From JBBQER01 sp038320885 (lineage in GTDB: Bacteria > Actinomycetota > Acidimicrobiia > IMCC26256 > PALSA-610): a DNA stretch of 6,804 nt. Position 1 is the first letter of the stretch. The number at the start of each line of letters is the position of its first letter. A program made the translations under genes and the position numbers. Of the stretch, positions 1-6,191 are shown one piece after another. The stretch spans positions 1-6,804 of the forward strand of contig JBBQER010000145.1 of NCBI GenBank assembly GCA_038320885.1, given 5' to 3'. Under the pieces are notes generated by a model. That model was given only the letters and a program-made list of their open reading frames with translations. It was not told where the DNA came from and ran no database searches.

Positions 1-1
1 C

Positions 2-409
2 TTCGCCGGGGGCCCGTTCAGCGGACGCGCCGGCGGCGCCGCTGCGTTCGGCGACTTCCTTCCGCTTTCGCGCCACGAGGAGCTCGCGTGGCGCACGCGC
101 ATCGAAGGTTCGCTGGGAATCACCGAACGCGAGTTCAACGGTCCGGTGCGCGGCTGGCAGGAGATCTATCGCGAGGGCATCGCCCGGCTCGGGGAGGACT
201 TCGCCGTTCTCGACGGGGTCGAGCAGGACCGGCGGCTCGACACGCGACGCGAGCTGCGTCACGTCCTGTACCAGCACGCGTGCGAAGGCGCGTACGGCCC
301 TCCGGAGTACGGCGGCAACCGCGATCTCGCCGGGTGGCACGCGATCGAGTTCCCGGGCGACTCCCAGCCGCGCGGCTACACCGACGACGAGGTCAGCCGT
401 CGTGCCTGA
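2..409 (+). CDS. Gluconate 2-dehydrogenase subunit 3-like protein (gamma subunit), 5' end missing
   Basis: The visible 135 residues are the C-terminal part of a gluconate 2-dehydrogenase subunit 3 family protein, the small partner of flavin-dependent sugar/alcohol dehydrogenases, which in known complexes escorts the catalytic subunit for export and assembly. The frame is open from the window edge to TGA at 407-409. Family-like marks are an FAGGPFSGR stretch at visible residues 1-9, the HACEGAYG and PEYGGN segments (visible residues 92-106), a following GW, and FPGDSQPRGYTDDEV near the end. The real start and any twin-arginine signal lie upstream, so export cannot be judged. The stop overlaps the start of the GMC oxidoreductase gene by 8 bp, implying translational coupling. 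This gamma-then-alpha order matches known bacterial FAD-dependent dehydrogenase operons. The family call is made from remembered motifs, not a search; the substrate is unknown. Confidence 0.82.
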   Translation, partial: FAGGPFSGRAGGAAAFGDFLPLSRHEELAWRTRIEGSLGITEREFNGPVRGWQEIYREGIARLGEDFAVLDGVEQDRRLDTRRELRHVLYQHACEGAYGPPEYGGNRDLAGWHAIEFPGDSQPRGYTDDEVSRRA

Positions 410-2138
410 TTCCACGCGCGATTGCGACGCCGTCATCGTCGGCACCGGACCCGCCGGCGCCACCGCGGCCGACGTGCTCACCGGCGCGGGCTGGTCGGTG
501 GTCATGCTCGAGAAGGGCAGCAATCACCTGCTCGCGCTCGACGCGCCCTTCGATCCGCTCGAACACGTGTCGAACGACGAGATCAAGTTCTTTCGCCGCC
601 ACTTTCTCGGCCCCGATCCGTTCCTCGAGCCGCGCACGTATCGTCGCGCTGCCGCCGACGGCGACCGGCTGTTCTCGGGCGAGGTCAACAACCTGCCCTC
701 GACCGTCGGCGGCGGGGGCTTCCACGCCGACGCCAAGCTCCCGCGCTTTCGTGCGGTCGACTTCAAGGCGCGCTCGGAGCTCGGGCCGATCACAGGGTCC
801 GACATCGTCGACTGGCCCGTCGACTACGACGAGATGGAGCCCTACTACGCGGAGGCGGAACGGCTCGTGGGCGTCGCCGGTCGGGCCGGCGCGAACCCGT
901 TCGCCGAATGGCGGTCGGGCGAGTACCCGATGCCGCCGGGCGCCGACATGTTCGGCTCGATCCTCACCACCGAAGCCGCGATCCGGCTCGGCTATCACCC
1001 GTACGCCGCGCCGACGGGCGTGAACTCGGTTCCCTACGACGGACGTCCGGCGTGCAACAACTGCGGGTTCTGCGGGTTCTTCGGTTGCCCGATCGACGCC
1101 AAGGGCGACCCGGTCGCGCCGCTGCGGAACGCGCTGCGCACCGGCCGATGCCGGATCCGGCCGCAGTCGTATGTGGAACGGGTGCTGCTCGACGCGACCG
1201 GCCGCTCGGCGCGCGGCGTCCGCTACCAGGACGCCGACGGCAACGTGCACGAGGTGACGGGAAGGGTCGTGATCGTGGCCGGGGGCGCCTGGGAGACGCC
1301 ACGCCTCCTGTTGCGATCCGAGATCGCCAACTCGTCGGGGCTCGTCGGGCGGTATCTCATGTACCACTTCCAGACCTACGTGGTCGGGACGTTTCCGTTC
1401 CGTCTCCACGGCCATCGCGGCCGCTCGGTGACGCATCTGCACGACGACCACATGATCATCGACGACGAGAGCCGGGCGTTTGCCAAGGAGCACGCGCTCC
1501 CCTACTTCCGGGCCGGCATCGTCGAGCACGGCGGCGGTGGTCACCCGGTGCTGGAAGCGATGTACACCGCGCCCGGGCCCGCGCACACGGCCGCGATGCT
1601 GGCGTCGCCGATGCGGGACCGGCTCTGGGCCTTCACGATTCAAGGCGAGGACCTGCCCCAGGCGACCAACCGCATCGACCTCGACCCAGGCGTCCGCGAC
1701 GTGTACGGCTTTCCCGCCGGCCGCGCCACCTACGACGTGCACCCGCACGAGGTCGTCGCGTCGCGCTACTACGCGCCGAAGCTCGCCGAGATCATGCGCG
1801 AGGCGGGGGCGCAGACGACATTCTCGATCACGTCGCCGCGGCTCGACGGCGAACGCGCGTCGCCCGACGGCGCGTCGATCTCGCGGCACATCATGGGTAC
1901 CTGTCGCATGGGTGACGACCCGCGCACGAGCGTGGTCGATCGATGGCAGCGATTCCACGACGTGGAGAACATGCTCTGTACCGACTCGTCGGTGTTCCCG
2001 ACGAGCACGGGCTACGGCCCGACGCTCACGATCGTCGCATTGGCGATTCGCGCCTGTCGCGAGCTCGCCGGTCTGCCCGCGTTACGCAGCGAGCGGCCGT
2101 CGTCGACCGACCCGCGTTCCGCGGGCCCGCAAAGCTAG
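402..2138 (+). CDS. GMC-family FAD-dependent oxidoreductase, gluconate dehydrogenase-like catalytic subunit
   Basis: A 578-residue flavoprotein expected to oxidise an alcohol, sugar or sterol-like CH-OH group. The N-terminal Rossmann motif GTGPAGATAAD (about residues 13-23), followed by an acidic residue after VVML (E37), binds the FAD ADP moiety. A cysteine cluster C218-x2-C221-x2-C224-x4-C229 precedes the middle of the protein; similar clusters in bacterial FAD-glucose dehydrogenases are reported to hold a 3Fe-4S centre. A second FAD-contact region, VVIVAGGAWETPRLLL, lies near residues 289-304. The C-terminal GMC domain has HIMGTCRMG (H496 is the expected catalytic histidine) and DSSVFPTSTGYGPTLT from D528. 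The second catalytic position, usually Asn or His, appears to be G539. The GTG start at 402 overlaps the upstream gamma-subunit stop by 8 bp and places the Rossmann motif at a normal distance from the N-terminus. No cytochrome c subunit follows, so the electron acceptor is unknown. Family certain; substrate unknown. Confidence 0.93.
   Translation: MPDSTRDCDAVIVGTGPAGATAADVLTGAGWSVVMLEKGSNHLLALDAPFDPLEHVSNDEIKFFRRHFLGPDPFLEPRTYRRAAADGDRLFSGEVNNLPSTVGGGGFHADAKLPRFRAVDFKARSELGPITGSDIVDWPVDYDEMEPYYAEAERLVGVAGRAGANPFAEWRSGEYPMPPGADMFGSILTTEAAIRLGYHPYAAPTGVNSVPYDGRPACNNCGFCGFFGCPIDAKGDPVAPLRNALRTGRCRIRPQSYVERVLLDATGRSARGVRYQDADGNVHEVTGRVVIVAGGAWETPRLLLRSEIANSSGLVGRYLMYHFQTYVVGTFPFRLHGHRGRSVTHLHDDHMIIDDESRAFAKEHALPYFRAGIVEHGGGGHPVLEAMYTAPGPAHTAAMLASPMRDRLWAFTIQGEDLPQATNRIDLDPGVRDVYGFPAGRATYDVHPHEVVASRYYAPKLAEIMREAGAQTTFSITSPRLDGERASPDGASISRHIMGTCRMGDDPRTSVVDRWQRFHDVENMLCTDSSVFPTSTGYGPTLTIVALAIRACRELAGLPALRSERPSSTDPRSAGPQS
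1062..1079 (+). repeat. Tandem 9-bp repeat inside the GMC cysteine cluster
   Basis: Two perfect adjacent copies of TGCGGGTTC (1062-1070 and 1071-1079) encode CGF-CGF, residues 221-226 of the GMC oxidoreductase. The repeat sets the C-x2-C spacing between C221 and C224. It may be a trace of duplication or simply the shared codon choice for a repeated Cys-Gly-Phe; the sequence alone does not distinguish these. Confidence 0.8.
2111..2125 (+). other. Short GC hairpin at the 3' end of the GMC gene
   Basis: CCCGCG (2111-2116) and CGCGGG (2120-2125) form a perfect 6-bp stem with a 3-nt loop. It lies within the last codons of the GMC gene, just before its TAG at 2136-2138. No T-run follows, so it does not qualify as a standard intrinsic terminator. 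It could slow transcription or protect the 3' end, or be a chance result of high GC. Confidence 0.3.
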
Positions 2139-2153
2139 GGCGCGTCGGCCAAA

Positions 2154-2182
2154 TTGCGCTCGGTGCCGGCGAGGGCGACGAT
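2154..2182 (+). promoter_or_regulatory. Possible promoter for the VOC gene
   Basis: TTGCGC (2154-2159) resembles a -35 box and is followed after 17 bp by GACGAT (2177-2182), which keeps the A2 and T6 of an actinobacterial TANNNT -10 box. Six bases then separate it from the ATG at 2189, the distance expected for a leaderless transcript. It lies in the 50-bp gap after the GMC gene, the largest gap in the plus-strand run. The match is weak and based on spacing rather than strong consensus. Confidence 0.3.
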
Positions 2183-2188
2183 CTCGGC

Positions 2189-2557
2189 ATGTCTGCGTTC
2201 ATCTACAACGTCACGTTCGACGCCCGGGAGCCCCGGACGCTCGGCCGCTTCTGGTCGGCCGTCACCAGCTATTCCATCGCCGAGGAGCCCGACGACTTCG
2301 TCAGACTGCGCGCACCCGACGAGCGCGGCGTTCGCCACCTCCTGTTCTTCCAGGTCGACGATCCCACGCCGGGCAAGAACCGCATGCACGTGGACCTCGC
2401 GAGCCGAGATGCCGGGGCCGAGATCGGTCGGCTGGTGAGCCTCGGCGCCGCCCTCGTCGATCCGCCGGTGAGCGGCCATCCGCATTGGCGGGAAGGCAAC
2501 GGAACCCGCTGGGTCGTGCTCCAAGACCCGGAAGGCAACGAGTTCTGCCTCGGCTGA
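2189..2557 (+). CDS. VOC-superfamily protein, glyoxalase-like domain
   Basis: A 122-residue single-domain protein of the vicinal oxygen chelate fold, resembling the Glyoxalase_6-type proteins common in actinobacteria. Visible marks are the opening beta strand with an ARE-P-x-LGRFW segment (residues 12-22), a central HLLFFQV strand (50-56), RMHVDL (65-70) with H67, and the closing DPEGNEFCLG (113-122). The length fits one paired beta-alpha-beta3 unit set. The usual first metal-ligand position (often DH at the start of strand 1) is N7 here, so a classic glyoxalase I metal site is doubtful and the activity cannot be assigned. The frame is open far upstream into the GMC gene, but ATG 2189 gives the family-typical N-terminus. 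It follows the GMC gene by 50 bp and precedes the methyltransferase by 15 bp in the same frame. Confidence 0.85.
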   Translation: MSAFIYNVTFDAREPRTLGRFWSAVTSYSIAEEPDDFVRLRAPDERGVRHLLFFQVDDPTPGKNRMHVDLASRDAGAEIGRLVSLGAALVDPPVSGHPHWREGNGTRWVVLQDPEGNEFCLG

Positions 2558-2560
2558 CGC

Positions 2561-2566
2561 CATACT
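2561..2566 (+). promoter_or_regulatory. Candidate -10 box for the methyltransferase gene
   Basis: CATACT lies in the 15-bp gap before the methyltransferase, exactly 6 bp ahead of its GTG start. It has A2 and T6 of the TANNNT pattern, and this distance would make a leaderless mRNA. No convincing -35 box is seen, which is common in actinobacterial promoters. There is no good Shine-Dalgarno sequence in the gap either. Confidence 0.35.
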
Positions 2567-2572
2567 GCACGG

Positions 2573-3349
2573 GTGCCGGACAGCGAATGGTCGGTCGTCG
2601 ATGACGCGGCCGATCCCCGGAAGCTCGTCACGACGCTCGACGTTCTCCGGTCCGAGCCGTTCTTCGCCGAGAGCAAAGCCCGACTCGACGCCCTCCTCGC
2701 GGCGACCGACGCGGCGCGCGTGCTCGACATCGGTTGCGGAACCGGCGACGACGTGATCGCGCTCGGGCGTGAACCGATCGGCATCGAACGTTCGGTTGTG
2801 ATGTGCGACGAGGCGCGGTCCCGGCACGCATCACTCGCAGTGATCGCGGCCGACGCGACCGCGCTGCCGATCCGCGATTGGCAGGCCGACGGGGTGCGAG
2901 CCGATCGCGTGATCCAACACCTGCCCGACGCGCCCGCCGCCTTGTCCGAATGGCGGCGCGTCCTGCGGCCGAACGGTCGTCTCGTCTCGTTCGATCCCGA
3001 CCTGACGACCGCCCGCGTTGACGGTGTCGACGAACGCGCCGCCCGAGTCATCCTGAACCGCCGAGCCGGCACCCGGCCGGGCGCGACATCGGTGCATGTG
3101 CTCGCGAACGCACTCCGCGCCGCGGGCTTCGTCGACGTCTACGTCGAGCCGCGCGTGCTCGACCTCCGCGACCTCGATCGGGCCGACGGGATCATGGGCC
3201 TCGCGACGTGGGGTCGCGCCGCGGCCGATGCCGGCGCGCTCCCACCCGGCGACGGCCGGCGTTGGAGCGCCGACGTGCGCAACGCGGCGCGCGCGGGCAC
3301 GTTGCGCTACCGGTGCACCTATCTGCTCGCCGCCGCGACCGCTGGGTAG
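2573..3349 (+). CDS. Class I SAM-dependent methyltransferase
   Basis: A 258-residue protein with the Rossmann-like methyltransferase fold of the Methyltransf_11/25 type. SAM-binding motif I is VLDIGCGTG (residues 50-58). The acidic residue at the end of strand 2 is E72 in GIERS, and AADATALPIRD (92-102) is the motif contacting the adenine. Motif IV/post-IV is seen as RADRVIQHLPDAPAALSEWRRVLRPNGRLV (109-138), typical of this class. The rest probably forms the substrate-facing lid, and no substrate-specific feature is recognised. The GTG at 2573 is the first possible start after the upstream VOC stop in this same frame and gives a normal N-terminal length. Neighbours at 15 bp (VOC) and 9 bp (peroxiredoxin-like) suggest shared transcription. 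The fold is secure; the acceptor (small molecule, lipid or protein) is unknown. Confidence 0.9.
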   Translation: MPDSEWSVVDDAADPRKLVTTLDVLRSEPFFAESKARLDALLAATDAARVLDIGCGTGDDVIALGREPIGIERSVVMCDEARSRHASLAVIAADATALPIRDWQADGVRADRVIQHLPDAPAALSEWRRVLRPNGRLVSFDPDLTTARVDGVDERAARVILNRRAGTRPGATSVHVLANALRAAGFVDVYVEPRVLDLRDLDRADGIMGLATWGRAAADAGALPPGDGRRWSADVRNAARAGTLRYRCTYLLAAATAG

Positions 3350-3352
3350 GCT
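3347..3352 (+). promoter_or_regulatory. Candidate -10 box (TANNNT) for the peroxiredoxin-like gene
   Basis: TAGGCT matches the actinobacterial TANNNT -10 consensus and lies 6 bp before the ATG at 3359. Its first three bases are the TAG stop codon of the methyltransferase. The 9-bp gap has no Shine-Dalgarno sequence, so leaderless transcription from inside the operon is plausible. No clear -35 box is seen. Confidence 0.4.
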
Positions 3353-3358
3353 GACCCG

Positions 3359-3886
3359 ATGGATCTTGCCGCGCTCTCCGCACTCTCGCTCCCCGACCCG
3401 GACGGCACCAAATACCATCTCGGTGACCTGTGGGCCGACCGTCCCGTCGTGCTGGTTTTCCTGCGGCACTTCGGTTGCCTGCACTGCCGCGAACACGCGG
3501 TCGAGTTGCGCGACCGTTACGACGATCTCCAGAAGCATGGCGTCGATCTCGTCGCGGTTGGTACGGGCGATCAGCGCTACGCCGGCGCGTTCGTGCGCGA
3601 CGAGAAGATCCCCTACCTCGTGCTCGTCGACGACGACGCCAAGGCTGCACACGCGGCATCGGTGAAGACGGCGTCGTGGTACCGGCTGCTCCACCCGACC
3701 ACGTGGCTCGCCACGGTCGCGACGTGGCGGCGCGGGCACCGCATCCACTCACCCGGCAAGCGGGTCACACAGCTCGGCGCGACGTTCGTGCTCGGGCCCG
3801 GCGACGCGGTTCGGTACGAGCACGTCGATGCCGACAGCACCGACCACGCCGCGATCCCCGAAATGCTCGCCGCGGTCGGTGTCTGA
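3359..3886 (+). CDS. Peroxiredoxin-like protein, AhpC/TSA_2 (PRXL2/SelU-like) family
   Basis: A 175-residue thioredoxin-fold protein expected to work in thiol redox chemistry in the cytoplasm; no signal peptide or membrane segment is visible. The N-terminal LPDPDGTKYHLGDL (residues 11-24) is the usual lead-in of peroxiredoxin-like domains. The strand PVVLVFLRHFGC leads to the active-site motif C40-L-H-C43, the CxxC arrangement of the bacterial AhpC/TSA_2 relatives of selenoprotein U, with both positions Cys here. A later QLGATFVLGPGDAVRYEH segment matches the C-terminal strand pair of the family. Typical 2-Cys peroxiredoxins have a PxxxTxxC active site instead, so peroxidase activity should not be assumed. 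ATG 3359 is the first start after the methyltransferase stop in the same frame. It may protect against oxidants or serve as a general disulfide reductase; the physiological substrate is unknown. Confidence 0.85.
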   Translation: MDLAALSALSLPDPDGTKYHLGDLWADRPVVLVFLRHFGCLHCREHAVELRDRYDDLQKHGVDLVAVGTGDQRYAGAFVRDEKIPYLVLVDDDAKAAHAASVKTASWYRLLHPTTWLATVATWRRGHRIHSPGKRVTQLGATFVLGPGDAVRYEHVDADSTDHAAIPEMLAAVGV

Positions 3887-3901
3887 CCCGAATCGCGGCC
3901 C

Positions 3902-4603
3902 GTGAAAGCCGTCATCTTCGACTTCTACAACACGCTCGCGGAGTCTCCCGCATGGGGACCGTCGTGGCAGGAGATGGTCGCCGACATCGGATACGAGCTT
4001 CGCGCCGACGTGCAGGATCGGTGGTGGAACGACGGCGTCGACGGGATCGAGCACGACGAGCACTCGCAATCGCGTGACCACTACGTCGCCTGGCAACAGC
4101 AGCGGCTACGCGGGATGCTCGACGAGTGCGGCGTTCCCGCCGCGAGCCAGGACCTGCTGATCGAGCGGGCGCGCGAGATCGGCGGTCATCGTCACATCGC
4201 CGCCTACGAAGAGACGCTTTGTGTGCTCGACGAGCTGCGCGGACTCGACGTGACGCTCGCGATCTGCTCCAACTGGGACTGGAATCTCGAGGAGGCGATC
4301 GAAGCCGCGGGCTTGACCGGCACCGTCGACGTCATCGTCTCCTCGGCGTGGGTCGGTGCCCGCAAGCCGCACCGCCGGATGTACGACGCGGTGCTCGACC
4401 GGATCGGCGTCGCACCCGGCGACGCGCTGTTCGTGGGTGACACATGGACCTGCGACGTGGAAGGCCCGCGCGCGGCGGGCCTCGTTCCGCTCTACCTACG
4501 CCGCGAGCATCTGGGAATCGACAGAACGGCCCCCGAGGATCACCACGCGCAGGACGTCCACCGCGCCGTCGACCTCTACCCGGTGTTCGATCTGCTCAGT
4601 TGA
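3902..4603 (+). CDS. HAD-superfamily hydrolase (HAD-IA type) with atypical motif I
   Basis: A 233-residue protein with all four HAD blocks. Motif I is D7-F-Y-N-T-L, giving the nucleophile D7. Motif II is the S123-N124 pair in AICSN; motif III is K155 in GARKPHRRMYD; motif IV is G179-D180-x4-D185 in LFVGDTWTCD. A helical C1-type cap fits between residues about 15 and 95. The second Asp of the usual DxD is Y9, as in L-2-haloacid dehalogenases (DxYGT), whereas motif IV is phosphatase-like, so dehalogenase versus phosphatase function is unresolved. The GTG at 3902 is the first in-frame start after the upstream stop and leaves motif I at the normal distance from the N-terminus. It follows the peroxiredoxin-like gene by 15 bp. 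Its TGA overlaps by 8 bp the end of the convergent acyl-CoA synthetase gene. Confidence 0.9.
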   Translation: MKAVIFDFYNTLAESPAWGPSWQEMVADIGYELRADVQDRWWNDGVDGIEHDEHSQSRDHYVAWQQQRLRGMLDECGVPAASQDLLIERAREIGGHRHIAAYEETLCVLDELRGLDVTLAICSNWDWNLEEAIEAAGLTGTVDVIVSSAWVGARKPHRRMYDAVLDRIGVAPGDALFVGDTWTCDVEGPRAAGLVPLYLRREHLGIDRTAPEDHHAQDVHRAVDLYPVFDLLS

Positions 4604-6149
4604 CGCCGCGTTCGTGGCCGGCCCAGTAGGGCGCGCGGAGGTCGCGCTTGAGCACCTTCAGCGCGCCGGACAGCGGAAGCGGTTCAGTGCGGATCTCCAC
4701 CGACTTGGGAACCTTGTATCCGGCGATCGATTCGCGGGCGTGGGCGATCAGCGCTTCCGCGGTCGGGTGCGTCCCTTCGCGCGGGACGACGATCGCGTGC
4801 ACCGCTTCGCCCCATACGTCGTCGGGGATGCCGATCACCGCGACCTGCGCCACGTCGGGATGGCTCGCGAGCGCGTTCTCGACCTCCACGGAGTAGACGT
4901 TCTCGCCGCCGGTCACGATCATGTCCTTCACCCGGTCGACGAGGAACAGGTATCCCTGCTCGTCGAGGAAGCCCGCATCGCCGGTGTGATACCAGCCGTC
5001 GCGGAACGAGTCGGCGGTTGCTTCCGGCCGGTTCCAGTACTCGCGCATGAAGTTGCCCGCGCGTGCGCACACTTCGCCGGTCTCGCGCGGACCGAGGATC
5101 TTCCCGGCGGCATCCTGAATCGAGAGCACGACCCCGCGCAACGGCTTGCCCGCCGACCGCAGGCGTTCCCCACCGATGCGGTGCTCCTCCGGACCCAACA
5201 CGGTGAGCACGGCCGACGCCTCGGTCATGCCGTAGCCCTGGTACACGTCGAGATCCGGGAACGCCTCGAGCAGACGATCGAGCATGGCCGCCGGCATCGG
5301 CGACGCGCCGTAGGTGAGCTTCTTCAGGCTCGCCAGGCGCTCCGGCCGGAATCCCTCGTGAGCCATCAACATGCCGACCATCGTCGGCACCATGACCGTC
5401 ATCGTGACGTCGTTCTTTTCGATCGCGTCCATGACCCCGACCGGATCGAACAGCGGCACGATCACCGACAGCCCACCCTCGGCCGGCACGCCCACGATGC
5501 CGCCCATCGACGCGGCGTGGAACATCGGCGTCTGGTGCAGGTACACCTCGTCGGGCGTGATCCGCCACGCCAACGCGACGTGGTACAGGTTGAGCATCTC
5601 CGCGCGGTGGTCGAGCAGCACACCCTTGGGCGTGCCGGTCGTTCCGCCGGTGTACATGAGCACGACCGGATCTTCCTCGTCGGGCTCGTCGGGGATCGCG
5701 AACTTGGCCGCGCCGAGCAGCGCTTCGTAATCGAGGTCGTGCGGCGCGTCGCCGGAACCCATCATCACCACGTGATCGAGGCCGACCTCGTCTCGCACCT
5801 TCTCGATCACTCCCGCGAAGAAGGAGTCGGTGAAGCAAATCTTCGTGCCGGAGTCGGCGAGGATGAAGGCGAGCTCCTTCGCCGCGAGGCGCAGGTTGAG
5901 GGGATTGATCACGCCCGCGCCGAGGAACGACGCGTGATACAGCTCGAGGAACTGGTGACTGTTCAGGGCCATGACCGCGAAGCGATCGCCGCGACCGACG
6001 CCGAGCTCGCCCAACGCGCCGACGACCCTTCCGACGCGATCGAGATGCTGCGCGTAGGTTGCGGAATACTCTCCGTCGATCACTCCGACCTTGTCGGCGT
6101 ACCGGTTCGCGGCCGGCAACAGGTGCCGGTGATACACGAGCTCTTTCAT
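4596..6149 (-). CDS. Acyl-CoA synthetase / AMP-dependent ligase, FadD-like
   Basis: A complete 517-residue class I adenylate-forming enzyme that converts a carboxylic acid, ATP and CoA to acyl-CoA via an acyl-AMP. The ATP-binding P-loop is YTGGTTGTPKG (residues 166-176). The adenine/ribose-contact region is QGYGMTE (304-310), followed by GWYHTGD (385-391), the hinge DRVKD (405-409), GGENVYSVEVE (414-424), and the C-terminal catalytic lysine K498 in SGALKVLKRDLR. This last motif usually reads T-x-T/S-G-K, so the residue before the lysine (Leu rather than Gly) is altered. Length fits FadD13/medium- to long-chain ligases and related carboxylate-CoA ligases; the substrate cannot be set from sequence. 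The ATG at 6149 precedes family-typical residues (MKELVYHRHLLPAANRYADK). It is transcribed alone, convergent with the HAD gene and divergent from the GNAT gene. A role in fatty-acid or aromatic/steroid side-chain catabolism is only an inference. Confidence 0.93.
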   Translation of the reverse strand: MKELVYHRHLLPAANRYADKVGVIDGEYSATYAQHLDRVGRVVGALGELGVGRGDRFAVMALNSHQFLELYHASFLGAGVINPLNLRLAAKELAFILADSGTKICFTDSFFAGVIEKVRDEVGLDHVVMMGSGDAPHDLDYEALLGAAKFAIPDEPDEEDPVVLMYTGGTTGTPKGVLLDHRAEMLNLYHVALAWRITPDEVYLHQTPMFHAASMGGIVGVPAEGGLSVIVPLFDPVGVMDAIEKNDVTMTVMVPTMVGMLMAHEGFRPERLASLKKLTYGASPMPAAMLDRLLEAFPDLDVYQGYGMTEASAVLTVLGPEEHRIGGERLRSAGKPLRGVVLSIQDAAGKILGPRETGEVCARAGNFMREYWNRPEATADSFRDGWYHTGDAGFLDEQGYLFLVDRVKDMIVTGGENVYSVEVENALASHPDVAQVAVIGIPDDVWGEAVHAIVVPREGTHPTAEALIAHARESIAGYKVPKSVEIRTEPLPLSGALKVLKRDLRAPYWAGHERGVN

Positions 6150-6191
6150 GGCGGTCGACGCTAGCCCGCCTCCACGCGAGAATGAACTCCC
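6150..6191. promoter_or_regulatory. 42-bp divergent promoter region
   Basis: The whole space between the acyl-CoA synthetase and GNAT starts. On the minus strand TAGCGT (6163-6158) fits the TANNNT -10 pattern, 8 bp before the ATG at 6149. On the plus strand TCGACG (6155-6160), a 17-bp spacer, then GAGAAT (6178-6183), 8 bp before the ATG at 6192, fits a -35/-10 pair. The plus -35 and minus -10 overlap at 6158-6160. A GGAGG lies on the minus strand at 6173-6169 but is about 19 bases from the start, too far for a normal ribosome site. No operator palindrome is evident. Confidence 0.4.

Noticed and set aside
393..1958. A 521-codon open frame on the minus strand opposite the GMC gene
   Set aside because: Its translation is Arg/His/Val-rich with no recognisable domain, while the plus strand encodes a clear GMC enzyme. 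Long antisense open frames are expected in GC-rich genes.
2111..2125. Hairpin at the GMC 3' end as an intrinsic terminator
   Set aside because: The stem is only 6 bp, lies before the stop codon and has no T-run after it.
1943..2188. A longer N-terminus for the VOC gene, starting inside the GMC gene
   Set aside because: The extra 82 residues are Arg-rich and shadow the GMC C-terminus; the family-like N-terminus begins at ATG 2189.
3351..3890. The 8-mer CTGACCCG occurring at 3351-3358 and 3883-3890, both at gene junctions
   Set aside because: It is too short to separate from chance in GC-rich sequence, and at 3884 it includes the TGA stop codon. No third copy was found at the other junctions.
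4616..4623. GGCCGGCC palindrome near the convergent gene ends
   Set aside because: It is an 8-bp palindrome without a loop, within the synthetase coding region, and expected by chance at this base composition.
4356..6164. A 602-codon open frame on the plus strand opposite the acyl-CoA synthetase
   Set aside because: It is low-complexity, rich in Arg, His and Asp, and mirrors the synthetase codons. All synthetase motifs are intact on the minus strand.
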